Translations under genes and position numbers: made by a program
Shown here: one piece after another, positions 16,504 through 25,599 of the stretch
How the letters are laid out: each line of letters starts with the position of its first letter
How positions within the stretch are numbered: the first letter of the stretch is position 1
Origin: Rhodobacteraceae bacterium PARR1
Lineage (GTDB): Bacteria; Pseudomonadota; Alphaproteobacteria; Rhodobacterales; Rhodobacteraceae
Assembly (NCBI GenBank): GCA_002256185.1
Contig: NKIT01000015.1
Span: forward strand, 1-42,054
DNA: 42,054 nucleotides
Reading direction: 5' to 3'
The notes under the pieces: generated by a model
What the model saw: only the letters and a program-made list of their open reading frames with translations
Databases searched by the model: none
Told to the model about the DNA's origin: nothing

Positions 16504-18573
16504 CTAGGCCTTCCGCGCACCCCTGCGCCCTTCGATCAACCAGCCCGCCACCGCCAGCATCGCCGCCATCAACAGCCACGCCCAAGACGGCAGCACCGGC
16601 AGCACGGTCACATCCTGCGTCACATAGGCCTCACGCGGGGTGAGGCCAATCCAGCCGCGCCCGGCGGCGGGACGACCCGGTCGCGCCTCGCGCAGGTCGG
16701 GCACGCCATCAGCCAATCGCAGCACGCCACCGTTCGTTGCCGCCACAATCGGGGCCATCCCGACACCCGAAGCGATGGTTTCCACAAATTCACGCGGCGC
16801 AGACGGGCCGACGGCAACGACCCGCGTCAGATCGCCATTTTCCAGACGGTACAGCCCAATCATCGGCGCGGCCCAATCTGTCTGGAATTTGCCCGGTTCA
16901 ATCTCTGGCAAGGGCAGCGTCACCTCTGTTCCATCCGGCGCTGTCACCTTCAGGTCACCGGGCGGCGTATCTGCCACGCTCCGCCGCGTGATGGTCAGCA
17001 CCTGCCCCTTTGCGGTGGCGGTCAGCGCCTCTTCCTCAAGTTCGGGTTCTTTCAGCATCCAATGGGCCAGACGGCGCAGCAGTTCCAACTGGGGACCGCC
17101 ACCCTCAAACCCCCGACCCCAAAGCCACGCCTGATCGGACGCCAGCACCGCAACGCGGCCCTCCTCCACGCGGTTCAAAACCAGCAAGGGACGGTCGCCG
17201 GGGCCGGACATCACCACTTGCCCGGCCTTGGGGATCACATCGACCAGCCGGAACCAGCGGCCCCAACCATCGGGGGGGGCCAGCGCCTCTAGCCCCTCGG
17301 TCACCGGGTGGCGGCGTCCTATGTCGGTCAACTTGGGACGGAAACCCTCTTCGATCACGCGCGATGTCGGCTCCACCGGCAGAATATCCGCCAACGGAGA
17401 GCGCCAGAGCGAATCCACCGCCCCGAATTCCGGCCCCGCCGCGACAAGCACCGTCCCGCCGCGCCGCACATAATCGGCGACGTTCTGCAGATAGGACATC
17501 GGGAGGATGCCCCGCATCCGGTAGCGGTCAAAGATGATCAGATCGAATTCGTCGATCTTTTCCACAAACAACTCGCGCGTCGGAAAGGCAATCAGCGACA
17601 GTTCCGACACCGGGATGCCATCCTGCTTTTCCGGCGGGCGCAGGATGGTGAAATGCACCAGATCGACCGAGGCATCCGATTTCAAAAGGTTGCGCCAGAC
17701 GCGTTCCCCGGCATGCGGCTCTCCCGACACCAAAAGCACCCGCAGACGGTCGCGCACGCCATTGATCTGCACAACGGCGGCGTTGTTGCGGTCGGTCAAT
17801 TCGCCTGCCGCCCCCGGCGTGGCGAATTGCAGCACGTTCATGCCGCCATGATCCAGCGTGACAGGCAGTTGCAAATCCTGATTGACCGGGACCTGGAACG
17901 TCGCCGGTTCGCCATCATCCACGGTGATCGTCAGATCGACGTTTTCCGCGCCCAGAGCCGCCCCCTGATCTTCGATCCGCAGGGTCAGGTTGAATTCCTC
18001 GCCCAGAATGGCAAAGGCCGGGGCGTCCTTGACGATCAAGCGTCGGTCCCAGTCGCTGTCCCGCCCGGTGAGCAAAAGATGCAGCGGCGCGGGCATGGTG
18101 GGGGCAAGGTCAAGGTCATGCACCTGCCCGTCCGAAATCACGATGGCCCCCGCCACCCGCGCGCGGGGTTCGGCGGCCAAAGCCTCGGCCAATGCCGTCA
18201 TCGCCAAAGACCCGGCATCACCTGCGCCATCCCCCATACGGATCACGCGCAATTCGGTATTGTCCATCGCGGCGACCTGCCGCTGGATGTCGGCCACCGC
18301 CGCCTCTGTCTGCGCGGGACGGTCGGACAGCTTTTGGCTGGCGCTTTCATCGACGACCAGCAAGACGATATCGGACAACGGCGCGCGGTCTTCGGATTGC
18401 AAGGACGGGTTCGCCAGCGCCCCAAGCAACACCAGCGCCGCCCCGGCACGAAAGGCCCAACCTGCCAAGCCGCGCCAGACCGCCAGCGAGAGCAGCAGCA
18501 AAGCAAAAACCGCCAGCCCCCAGATCACGGGCCAGGCGACCAGCGGGTCAAAGATCACCACGCGGCCCATCAT
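16504..18573 (-). CDS. Membrane protein with VWA-like and glutamine-amidotransferase-like regions, last gene of the MoxR operon
   Basis: A 689-residue protein with two N-terminal membrane helices (PVIWGLAVFALLLLSLAVW and a second after AGWAF), a VWA-like region (IVLLVVDESASQKL, with DESAS in place of the DxSxS MIDAS; VAGAIVISDGQVHDLD), a beta-rich middle, a class I amidotransferase-like fold (DLIIFDRYRMRGILP, YVRRGGTVLVAAGPEF) and one C-terminal membrane helix. Similar genes travel with MoxR, DUF58 and DUF4159 genes in alphaproteobacteria. Its ATG overlaps the stop of the upstream gene by 4 bases (ATGA). Inferred role: membrane part of a MoxR-type chaperone/assembly complex; the substrate is unknown. 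Confidence 0.85.
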   Translation of the reverse strand: MMGRVVIFDPLVAWPVIWGLAVFALLLLSLAVWRGLAGWAFRAGAALVLLGALANPSLQSEDRAPLSDIVLLVVDESASQKLSDRPAQTEAAVADIQRQVAAMDNTELRVIRMGDGAGDAGSLAMTALAEALAAEPRARVAGAIVISDGQVHDLDLAPTMPAPLHLLLTGRDSDWDRRLIVKDAPAFAILGEEFNLTLRIEDQGAALGAENVDLTITVDDGEPATFQVPVNQDLQLPVTLDHGGMNVLQFATPGAAGELTDRNNAAVVQINGVRDRLRVLLVSGEPHAGERVWRNLLKSDASVDLVHFTILRPPEKQDGIPVSELSLIAFPTRELFVEKIDEFDLIIFDRYRMRGILPMSYLQNVADYVRRGGTVLVAAGPEFGAVDSLWRSPLADILPVEPTSRVIEEGFRPKLTDIGRRHPVTEGLEALAPPDGWGRWFRLVDVIPKAGQVVMSGPGDRPLLVLNRVEEGRVAVLASDQAWLWGRGFEGGGPQLELLRRLAHWMLKEPELEEEALTATAKGQVLTITRRSVADTPPGDLKVTAPDGTEVTLPLPEIEPGKFQTDWAAPMIGLYRLENGDLTRVVAVGPSAPREFVETIASGVGMAPIVAATNGGVLRLADGVPDLREARPGRPAAGRGWIGLTPREAYVTQDVTVLPVLPSWAWLLMAAMLAVAGWLIEGRRGARKA

Positions 18574-21338
18574 TGGCCCAGCCTTTCCAGAAGCGCAGGC
18601 ACATGGACCTGATCAGATTTGTAATTTCCGGTCAGCACATGCATCACCAGATTGACGCCAAACCGGTTCGCCATCTCGCGCTGGCGTTCCCCGGCATAGC
18701 CACGCCCGACCGGGAACATCGCCACGCCGTTGTCATCCACCGCCCAAGCCGCCGCCCAATCATTGCCGCCAATCACCACTGGCGTCACGCCGTCGTTCAG
18801 GTTGCGAAACGGCATCCCCTCTGCCTGTTCGGCATCGGGGGGCGCGGCCTCGACCCAGACGGGCGCGCCGACATGGCGACCGGGGAAATCCTGTAGCAGG
18901 TAAAAGGTGCGCGTCAGAACATGGTCAGCCGGGATCGGCTCCAGCGGGGGAATGTCCAGACCCGCCGCGATGCGTTGCAGGTGCCGCGCTTCGGGCGAGG
19001 CACCGCCAAAGCCCGCCACATCGCCATCGCGGGTGTCAAAGAGGATCATGCCCCCGGTCCGCAGATAAGCGTTCAGTTTGGCATAGGCGGCGGCAGAGGG
19101 CAGGGTCTGGTCGTCGGTGATCGGCCAATACAGGAACGGAAAGAACGCCAGTTCGTCGCGTTCGATGTCCACGCCCATCGGCGGTTCAGGCTCGATCGAG
19201 GTGCGCTCCCACAACCGATCGCCCAAGCCACGCAAACCGGCCTCGGCCACATCATCGACCTCTGGGTTACCGGTCATCACATGGGCCAACACCACGGCAG
19301 AGGTCGCCTGAATGGCGAAATCATCCAACGGAAGTTCATCCTGCGCCTTGGCCTGCGGGGCAAACACGGCCAGTGCCGCGATCACCGCAATGCCCCGCCC
19401 CAGACGCGACAAACGCCCGGACACGGCCAAAGCGGCAAGGATATCGACCAGCAACAAGGTCAAAGCCCCGATCAACAGCGCCCATTTCAGCGGGCGTTCG
19501 GTCTGCATGTCCAACCCCTCAACCGCCGTCCCTGTGGGCCATGTGGCTGGGGTCAGCACGGCATCCGCGCCGATCACATTCAACGCCACCCGCCGATCTG
19601 CCCCGGCATACAGCCCCGGCGGCAGGTCGGCGCCGGGGCCCTTGACCATCGCCTCGGCCAAGACCGCGCCATCCACGCCTGCGACAGTGCCCGCATCCAG
19701 CGCCTGACCCCATGCGTCCAGAGCCATGTCGGGCACCCAGACCTGCCCCACCAGATCCGCCGCCCCCATCCCGCCGGGACGTGTCGAGACAGCCAGCCGT
19801 TCCAGCATTTGCAGGAACAGCCCCGAAAGCGGCAGGTTGGACCATTCGGCATTGGCTGTGACATGGACCAGCACGACCTGCCCTGCGCCCAAGACCTTGC
19901 GCGTGACCAAGGGCGTACCATCCGCCAAGGCGGCGATGGTGCGTTCGGTCAACTCCGGGTCAGGTTGCGCCAAGACCTGAGAGGTCACGGTGACCTCTGC
20001 CGGAACTGCCAGCCCGTGGAAGGGCGATCCTTCGGGGAAAGGCGCCAGCGTCTTCGGCTCCCCCCAACTCATCGCCCCACCCACCGTGCGCCCCCCTTCG
20101 CGCAGGCGCACCGGCATCAGCGCATCCTCAGTCACGCGCGACACGTCGGATGCCGCCATCACCGGCCCGGCAAAGCGCAACAAGAGGCCACCCTTTTCCA
20201 CCCATTCGGTCAGGGCCGCCGCTTCAGTGTCGGCCAGCCGTGCGACATCGGCAAGGATCACCACATCCGGACCAGCGGGCAGGACATCCGCCAAACCGCC
20301 CTCAAGCAGGTCCGCCGTCGGCGCAAGCGCTTGGCGCAGGTAGTGGGTTGGGGACAGCAGTTGCAGGCCCTCACGATCCTCACGCCCTGCGATCAGGGCG
20401 ATCTTGCGGCGTTTCAGGCTGTCATCCGTCAGGCTGACCGCCCCGGCAGAGCGAATGCCCGCGATTTCAAACCGCGTGATGCGGTTGCGCAATTCGGGCG
20501 GCAGGGACAAGGCCGCCTTGCCATCCGTCGCGCCGCCGTCAAAGGCCAGCGTTACACGCGCCAATTCGCGGTCAATCCCCGACGGGTCGGGACCACGGGC
20601 GGCCACTTCAACCTCCAGCGCCGGACCTGCGGGTTGGCGCAGCGCGGTCAGTTGCACCGCCCCATCGGCAAAGGTGGCAGGCCGCAGGGCGAGCACGGGG
20701 GCCGCGCCTTGCATCACCGCCAACCGTCCCCGGTCTGCCAATGTATCGGCCAAGGCCGCGCGTCCGGGGTGGTCCAAGCCATCCGTCAGCCAGAAACTGT
20801 CAAAATTCCCCTCGGGCAGGAACGCTTCCCATGCCGCCATATCGGCGGGGGCATAGGGTGCGGGCGACAGGGCTGCCAAGCGCCCCGCCACATCCTGCGC
20901 AGTCTGGAACACCACCGCTTGCGGCTGATCCGTCAGGCGCAATACGGCGACGGGGCGGCCGGAACGACCCGCCTCCTCAACCGCTGCCGCCGCGCGGTCC
21001 ACGCGGCGCGTCCAGTCGCGCGCATCAGCCCATGTGCCATCCAAGAGCACCAGAAGCGGCCCCGTCCCCGGCTGTTCGGGGCGCGGGTTCAGCACCGGCC
21101 CGGCAAAAGCAAGGATCGCCGCCGCCACGGCGACCATGCGCAAGAGCAGCAGCCACCACGGGGTGCGGTCCGTCTCAACCTCATCATCCGTCAGGCCCAG
21201 CAGCAGGGCCACCCCCGGAAAGCGGCGGCGGATCGGCGCGGGCGGGACGGCGCGCAGCAGGAACCACAGCACCGGCAGCGCCAAAAGCCCCGCGAGCAAC
21301 CAAGGCACGGCAAAGCCCAAGGGACCGATCATCCACAT
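18570..21338 (-). CDS. BatA-type N-terminal and DUF4159 C-terminal membrane protein
   Basis: A 922-residue protein. N-terminus: a BatA-like membrane hairpin (FAVPWLLAGLLALPVLWFLL, then TPWWLLLLRMVAVAAAILAF). Middle: VWA-like and amidotransferase-like segments (VVILADVARL, EWVEKGGLLLRFAGP). Then a membrane helix (WALLIGALTLLLVDILAAL) and a C-terminal DUF4159 domain (FFPFLYWPITDDQ, YLRTGGMILFDTRDG, NRFGVNLVMHVLTGNYKSDQVH). The ATG at 21338 overlaps the DUF58 stop by one base (TGATG), which decides the start. Third gene of moxR-DUF58-DUF4159-VWA. Confidence 0.9.
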   Translation of the reverse strand: MWMIGPLGFAVPWLLAGLLALPVLWFLLRAVPPAPIRRRFPGVALLLGLTDDEVETDRTPWWLLLLRMVAVAAAILAFAGPVLNPRPEQPGTGPLLVLLDGTWADARDWTRRVDRAAAAVEEAGRSGRPVAVLRLTDQPQAVVFQTAQDVAGRLAALSPAPYAPADMAAWEAFLPEGNFDSFWLTDGLDHPGRAALADTLADRGRLAVMQGAAPVLALRPATFADGAVQLTALRQPAGPALEVEVAARGPDPSGIDRELARVTLAFDGGATDGKAALSLPPELRNRITRFEIAGIRSAGAVSLTDDSLKRRKIALIAGREDREGLQLLSPTHYLRQALAPTADLLEGGLADVLPAGPDVVILADVARLADTEAAALTEWVEKGGLLLRFAGPVMAASDVSRVTEDALMPVRLREGGRTVGGAMSWGEPKTLAPFPEGSPFHGLAVPAEVTVTSQVLAQPDPELTERTIAALADGTPLVTRKVLGAGQVVLVHVTANAEWSNLPLSGLFLQMLERLAVSTRPGGMGAADLVGQVWVPDMALDAWGQALDAGTVAGVDGAVLAEAMVKGPGADLPPGLYAGADRRVALNVIGADAVLTPATWPTGTAVEGLDMQTERPLKWALLIGALTLLLVDILAALAVSGRLSRLGRGIAVIAALAVFAPQAKAQDELPLDDFAIQATSAVVLAHVMTGNPEVDDVAEAGLRGLGDRLWERTSIEPEPPMGVDIERDELAFFPFLYWPITDDQTLPSAAAYAKLNAYLRTGGMILFDTRDGDVAGFGGASPEARHLQRIAAGLDIPPLEPIPADHVLTRTFYLLQDFPGRHVGAPVWVEAAPPDAEQAEGMPFRNLNDGVTPVVIGGNDWAAAWAVDDNGVAMFPVGRGYAGERQREMANRFGVNLVMHVLTGNYKSDQVHVPALLERLGQ

Positions 21339-22207
21339 CAGCGGCCCCCTTCCAACGCGCGCCACGCCCACAGAAGCGCGGTCTGCGCCCCCTGCCCGGT
21401 GTGGTGGCAGTGATAATGCCAGCCCATGCGGCGGGCGAGGGTCGCAAGTTGGTCTTTCCGCTCTGCCAAGCGCGCCAGATACCGCGCCCTAAGGTCCCCG
21501 GCGCGCAGGGTTTCATGGCTGACCGATCCGCCCATCGATTCAAAGATGGTGCGCCCGTCAAAGGGAAATTCTTCCTCGGCAGGGTCCAGCACCTGCATCA
21601 GGATACCCTTCGCGCCCCGGTCTGCGGCACGGGTCAAGGCGTCCTCCAGCGTGGCCAAAGGCCCGAGGAAATCCGACAGGAACACTGCCCGACCATGCGA
21701 CACGATCCCCTGCGCCTGCGGGGTGCCGTAATCTGCCGTATCATCGGCCAAACGTTCCGCCATACGCAGCAACTGTGTCCGCCCTGCGCGGGGTGGCAGA
21801 GCGTCGCCAGAAAGACCCACCCGCTCTCCCCCGCGCAACAGCAGCACCGACAGCGCCAGCGCCAAAAGGCGCGCGCGGTCCGACTTTGGCGCGCGGTCCT
21901 TGGCGCCGGAAAATCCCATCGACTTTGCGCCATCGACCCAGAACGTCACCGATTGCGCCGCCTGCCATTCGCGTTCGCGTACAAAGGTGGCGTCAGACCG
22001 TGCCGACCTGCGCCAGTCGATCAGCCGCGCCGGATCACCGGCATGGGCGGGGCGGTATTGCCAGAATTCATCCCCCATGCCCGCGCGCCTGCGGCCATGC
22101 TCGCCCAGCATGACGGTCGCGGCCAGCATCTCAGCCTCGGCCAGCAGCGGCGGCAGGGATTGCCCCAGCGCCTCGGCCCGCGTTCTTAGGGGGAGGGAAG
22201 CCGTCAC
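21338..22207 (-). CDS. DUF58 domain protein
   Basis: A 289-residue protein of the DUF58 family that accompanies MoxR ATPases. It carries the family's DW-type motif (RLIDWRRSARSD) after HAGDPA, the FWVDGAKSMGF VWA-like strand, and SHGRAVFLSDFLGPL. No membrane segment, unlike many DUF58 proteins. Overlaps moxR by 4 bases and the next gene by 1 base. Likely links the AAA+ ATPase to the membrane partners. Confidence 0.92.
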   Translation of the reverse strand: MTASLPLRTRAEALGQSLPPLLAEAEMLAATVMLGEHGRRRAGMGDEFWQYRPAHAGDPARLIDWRRSARSDATFVREREWQAAQSVTFWVDGAKSMGFSGAKDRAPKSDRARLLALALSVLLLRGGERVGLSGDALPPRAGRTQLLRMAERLADDTADYGTPQAQGIVSHGRAVFLSDFLGPLATLEDALTRAADRGAKGILMQVLDPAEEEFPFDGRTIFESMGGSVSHETLRAGDLRARYLARLAERKDQLATLARRMGWHYHCHHTGQGAQTALLWAWRALEGGR

Positions 22208-23121
22208 GCCGCAGCCTCAAGCCCCAAGATACGGGTCACGCTGCGGTCGATCACCCCGGCAAGGCTTTCGCCACGTGCCCGCGCGCCAAAGGACAGCGCC
22301 ATGCGATGCACCAGCACCGGGCGTGCCATCGCGGCCACATCGGCCAGATCGCGGCCTTCGGGTTCGCCGGGACGGCACGCGCGCACCAGATCAAGGATCG
22401 CCTCAACCACCTTTTCGCCCACCGGCATCCGCCGCAGCAACGCCTGCGCCTCGAGCAACTCATCAGCGGTAAAGACCTGATGGCTTTCGGCCTCTTCCGC
22501 GCCCGTGGTCGCAAGAAGGATATCGCGTTCCGCAGCACGGCTGGGGTAGTCCACATCGACCTGCACCAAGAAGCGGTCCAACTGCGCTTCGGGCAGCGGA
22601 TAGGTGCCTTCCTGTTCAATGGGGTTTTGCGTGGCCAGAACGTGGAAGGGACGGCCAAGCGGGCGGGCTTGGCCGGCGATGGTCACCTCACGTTCCTGCA
22701 TTGCCTGCAACAGCGCCGATTGCGTGCGGGGGCTGGCGCGGTTGATTTCATCCGCCATCAAAAGCTGACAGAACACCGGCCCCTGAATGAAGCGAAACGC
22801 GCGGCTGCCGTCGGGGGCGGTTTCCAACACTTCTGACCCCAGAATATCGGCGGGCATCAGGTCGGGGGTAAACTGGATGCGGTTGCCCTTCAGCCCCATG
22901 ACGGTGGACAGCGTGTCAACCAGACGCGTCTTGCCCAAGCCCGGCAGACCCACCAACAGCGCATGCCCACCGCACAGCATGGCGGTCAGCACCAGATCGA
23001 CCACCTTTTCCTGACCGATGAAACGCCGATCAATGCTGGCTTTGGCGGAACCCAGCCGCGCGCCAAGGGCTTCGATCCGTTCCACCAGTGCGGCTGCATC
23101 TGCGGCTGCGCTATCGGCCAT
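22204..23121 (-). CDS. MoxR-family AAA+ ATPase
   Basis: A 305-residue AAA+ chaperone-like ATPase. Walker A is VGLPGLGKT, Walker B is LLMADEIN, the sensor region reads ATQNPIEQEGTYPLPEAQLDRF and the C-terminal lid contains the usual helical part. Thirty-five in-frame codons' worth of further upstream sequence and more is open to 23379, but MADSAAADAAALVERIE at 23121 matches MoxR N-termini, and the upstream part overlaps the divergent gene. First gene of a four-gene coupled operon; divergent from the DUF1285 gene. Confidence 0.95.
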   Translation of the reverse strand: MADSAAADAAALVERIEALGARLGSAKASIDRRFIGQEKVVDLVLTAMLCGGHALLVGLPGLGKTRLVDTLSTVMGLKGNRIQFTPDLMPADILGSEVLETAPDGSRAFRFIQGPVFCQLLMADEINRASPRTQSALLQAMQEREVTIAGQARPLGRPFHVLATQNPIEQEGTYPLPEAQLDRFLVQVDVDYPSRAAERDILLATTGAEEAESHQVFTADELLEAQALLRRMPVGEKVVEAILDLVRACRPGEPEGRDLADVAAMARPVLVHRMALSFGARARGESLAGVIDRSVTRILGLEAAA

Positions 23122-23183
23122 GTCATTGCTCCGTCCGGGGTTGTGTGGTCTTTCATTAGACCGAACTATCTCTGCCGGGACAA

Positions 23184-23783
23184 ATGACAAAAAGCATGAG
23201 CGGACAAATGATTGTGAAACCTTCGGCAGAAGGCCTCGCCGCCTCGGCGCAAGCCGCCGCAAAAAAGGGCCCGCCGCCCGTGCATCTGTGGAATCCGCCC
23301 TTCTGCGGCGACATCGACATGCGCATCGCGCGGGATGGGACATGGTTCTATCAGGGCAGCCCCATCGGACGCGCGCCACTGGTCAAGCTGTTCTCTGGCA
23401 TTCTGAAACGCGAAGGGGGGAAGTACTTCCTCGTCACCCCGGTCGAAAAGGTGGGGATCACCGTCGATGACGCACCCTTTGTGGCCACGGATTTTGAGGT
23501 GGACGGCATGGGGCGGGATCAGGTGCTGACCTTCAGCACCCATGTCGGGGATTCCGTCGTGGCGGGCGAAGGGCATGACATCCGCGTGGCGCGGGATGCA
23601 ACCACCGGCGAACCCGCGCCCTACATCCACATCCGCGCAGGACTTGAGGCTTTGATCGACCGAAAGTCGTTCTATCGGCTGGTGGATCTGTGCGTTCACG
23701 AAGATTACCAAGGAAAAGACTGGTTTGGGGTGTGGTCGTCGGGCAGGTTCTTCCCTGTGATTCCCTCTGGTGACTTGTCCTGA
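23184..23783 (+). CDS. DUF1285 domain protein
   Basis: Up to 199 residues; conserved alphaproteobacterial family with two small beta-rich subdomains and unknown function. Recognisable: HLWNPPFCGDIDMRI, RDGTWFYQGSPIGR and KYFLVTPVEKVGI. Three in-frame ATGs (23184, 23196, 23208) lie close together, two of them inside a direct repeat GGACAAATGA (23178 and 23202), so the start is uncertain. The stop overlaps the next gene's ATG by one base. Confidence 0.88.
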   Translation: MTKSMSGQMIVKPSAEGLAASAQAAAKKGPPPVHLWNPPFCGDIDMRIARDGTWFYQGSPIGRAPLVKLFSGILKREGGKYFLVTPVEKVGITVDDAPFVATDFEVDGMGRDQVLTFSTHVGDSVVAGEGHDIRVARDATTGEPAPYIHIRAGLEALIDRKSFYRLVDLCVHEDYQGKDWFGVWSSGRFFPVIPSGDLS

Positions 23784-24559
23784 TGCCCCGTTTTGCCGCC
23801 AACCTGACCATGCTGTTCACCGAGGTGCCGCCTTTGGCCCGCGCCGATCTGGCACAAGAGGCCGGGTTTGACGGTGTGGAAATCCTGTTCCCCTATGACC
23901 ACCCCACCCGCGAATGGCGCAGCGCCTTGGGTCAGATGCCACTGGCGCTGATCAACACGCCACCGGGCGATTGGGCGATGGGGGATCGCGGGCACGCCGC
24001 CGTGCCCGACGCGCAAGAGACGTTCCGCCAATCCTTTCTGCGCGCCGCCGATGTGGCAACGCAACTGGGTGCACAACGCATCCATGTGATGGCCGGTGTC
24101 GCGCGCGGGGAATTGGCCGAGGCGATTTACCGCGAAAACCTGTCCTGGGCGTTGGAACAGGCACCCGAGGCCGTTCTGACCATCGAACCCCTGAATTCCG
24201 ACGACATGCCGGGATATTTCCTGAACGACTTCGACCAAGCGGCGCGGATCGTGGATGACATCGGCTCACCGCGTTTGGGGCTGCAATTCGACCTTTGGCA
24301 CGCCGCGCGCATCCATGGCGACGCCGATGGCGTCTGGGCGCGGCATCGGGACCGGGTGAACCACATCCAGATTGCCGGATTTCCAAGCCGCAACGAACCG
24401 GGCGGCGGCGGGTTTGACCTGACGGGTCTTTGCGCAACGCTGGATGACGGCGACTGGCCCGGATTTGTCGCCGCCGAATACATTCCCGCCCGCGCCACGG
24501 TGCATGGACTTATGTGGCTTCAGGTCCTCAAACGCCGCAGCCAGCCCATCGGGGCGTGA
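23783..24559 (+). CDS. hyi: Hydroxypyruvate isomerase-family protein
   Basis: A 258-residue xylose-isomerase-like TIM barrel. Metal and substrate motifs: IEPLNSDDMPGYFL, LQFDLWHAARIHGD, HIQIAGFPSRNEPG and the final AAEYIP with the second metal-binding Glu. Hyi interconverts hydroxypyruvate and tartronate semialdehyde; the related OtnI acts on 2-oxo-tetronate phosphate, and sequence alone does not separate them. Coupled to the DUF1285 gene by a TGATG overlap. A link to glycolate/glyoxylate metabolism (glcDEF 8 kb away) is conceivable but not shown. Confidence 0.88.
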   Translation: MPRFAANLTMLFTEVPPLARADLAQEAGFDGVEILFPYDHPTREWRSALGQMPLALINTPPGDWAMGDRGHAAVPDAQETFRQSFLRAADVATQLGAQRIHVMAGVARGELAEAIYRENLSWALEQAPEAVLTIEPLNSDDMPGYFLNDFDQAARIVDDIGSPRLGLQFDLWHAARIHGDADGVWARHRDRVNHIQIAGFPSRNEPGGGGFDLTGLCATLDDGDWPGFVAAEYIPARATVHGLMWLQVLKRRSQPIGA

Positions 24560-24625
24560 GCCGTGCCACCTTGCCCCCGCCGCCCGTGCCGTTAGAATGG
24601 CGCGAAACGTCAAAGGACTGCGCCC

Positions 24626-24811
24626 ATGCCCATCGAAGCCCCGGAAACCCAGGTCGTCACCTCTTGGAAAGTCGCCTGTGATGGCGGCGAAGGCGCACTG
24701 GGCCATCCCCGCGTGTGGCTGTCGATCCCGCAGGACACCGGCTTTGTCGAATGCGGCTATTGCGACAAGAAATACATGATCGACCGCGACCACGCCCACG
24801 ACGATCACTGA
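24626..24811 (+). CDS. CHCC zinc-finger protein, NDUFS6-like
   Basis: A 61-residue protein with the zf-CHCC arrangement Cys18, His27, Cys43, Cys46 ([23 protein letters not shown]). This is the domain of mitochondrial complex I accessory subunit NDUFS6; in Paracoccus the homologue belongs to complex I (literature knowledge). It is near-full-length for the bacterial family. Stand-alone gene, 66 bp after hyi. Confidence 0.9.
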   Translation: MPIEAPETQVVTSWKVACDGGEGALGHPRVWLSIPQDTGFVECGYCDKKYMIDRDHAHDDH

Positions 24812-24885
24812 TCTGCGGTCTTTGGGCAGCGGTCTTTGGGCAGCGATTTCTGGCCGCCCTCGCCTTGGTGCCGGATGGTCAGCCC

Positions 24886-24900
24886 TGCTGCACTGCAGCA
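24886..24900. promoter_or_regulatory. Predicted PhaR operator upstream of phasin-like gene
   Basis: Perfect dyad TGCTGCA-C-TGCAGCA; its core CTGC-ACT-GCAG (24888-24898) matches the CTGC-N3/4-GCAG element described for PhaR of Rhodobacter. A second looser dyad, TGCTGC-N13-GCAGCA (24932-24956), lies between it and the start codon. Both are in front of the gene at 24968. Confidence 0.65.
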
Positions 24901-24967
24901 AGTTTGGAACTTTAAGCCTTGGCATGCCTTGTGCTGCGCAATTTGCATCCGCAGCATGAGGCATATG

Positions 24968-25471
24968 ATGACCACGTCTGACCTGACCCCCACGACCATG
25001 ACCGGGCAAAGCGCCCCGGCAGACACCTCGTTCGACACGCCCGCGCAAGGGATTGCCAGCCTGTTCGAATGGGGCCGCACCGCGACCGACGCGCTGACAC
25101 AGGCGCAAGAGCGGGGACTTGCCTTTCTGCACCGCAAGCAAGAGCGCGATGTCGCATTCATGGGCGCATTGGCATCGGCCCAGAACCCGATGACGGCGAT
25201 GGGCACCGTGGCGGAATACATGCAAGCCAGCCTGATCGACTGGATGTCGGAAAGCACCCGCCGCATGCTGGATTTGCCGCAAGCGGCTAAACCCGCGCCT
25301 GTGCCACAGGCGACACTCCCAACGACCGACACCGCCGAGACAGACCGGGCCGGATTTCTGGCCGGTCCCATTTCCCCCATCCCCGGCGCGCCCGACTCTG
25401 CCCCGGCGTTACAGGCGGAAGCGCCTGCCCGCGCCGCCTATGGCGCGAAATCCCGCAGCACGCCGGTTTAG
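24968..25471 (+). CDS. Phasin-like protein
   Basis: A 167-residue alpha-helical protein with a phasin-like amphipathic middle (FEWGRTATDALTQAQERG, QERDVAFMGALASAQNP, EYMQASLIDWMSESTRRML) and a Pro/Ala-rich tail. Phasins coat polyhydroxyalkanoate granules. TGAGG precedes two adjacent ATGs (24965, 24968); either may be used. The PhaR-like operator upstream supports a PHA link, and a second phasin-like gene follows. No PHA synthase is in the window. Family assignment is from general pattern, not a diagnostic motif. Confidence 0.65.
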   Translation: MTTSDLTPTTMTGQSAPADTSFDTPAQGIASLFEWGRTATDALTQAQERGLAFLHRKQERDVAFMGALASAQNPMTAMGTVAEYMQASLIDWMSESTRRMLDLPQAAKPAPVPQATLPTTDTAETDRAGFLAGPISPIPGAPDSAPALQAEAPARAAYGAKSRSTPV

Positions 25472-25532
25472 CACTCGATTTGATGGTGGCACGGGCCCCC
25501 GTCGTATCGTGGCAGGGGGCCTTGGCTTGTGA

Positions 25533-25546
25533 TTGATCCGGATCAA
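25533..25546. promoter_or_regulatory. FNR/FnrL-type box
   Basis: TTGATCCGGATCAA is a perfect dyad matching TTGAY-N4-RTCAA, 53 bases upstream of the second phasin-like start. It suggests control by an oxygen-responsive FnrL/Anr-type regulator. Confidence 0.7.
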
Positions 25547-25599
25547 GGCGCGCCCGCCCGCCCCGATGCAGGATGTCCATCAGGAAAACGGAGTGTGCC

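Noticed and set aside
18921-21413. An 830-codon open frame on the plus strand opposite the DUF4159 gene
   Set aside because: His/Gln/Arg/Pro-rich composition typical of the antisense of a GC-rich gene; the minus strand encodes a recognisable protein. Similar shadows at 25543-27471 (minus), 31345-32991 (plus) and 39039-40814 (plus) were dropped for the same reason.
16504-23121. The MoxR/VWA-type operon as an anti-phage system
   Set aside because: The gene set matches a widespread alphaproteobacterial envelope-type operon; no nuclease or effector domain is present.
23122-23379. Extended MoxR start at 23379
   Set aside because: Would overlap the DUF1285 gene and adds Arg/Cys-rich shadow sequence; MADSAAAD at 23121 fits.
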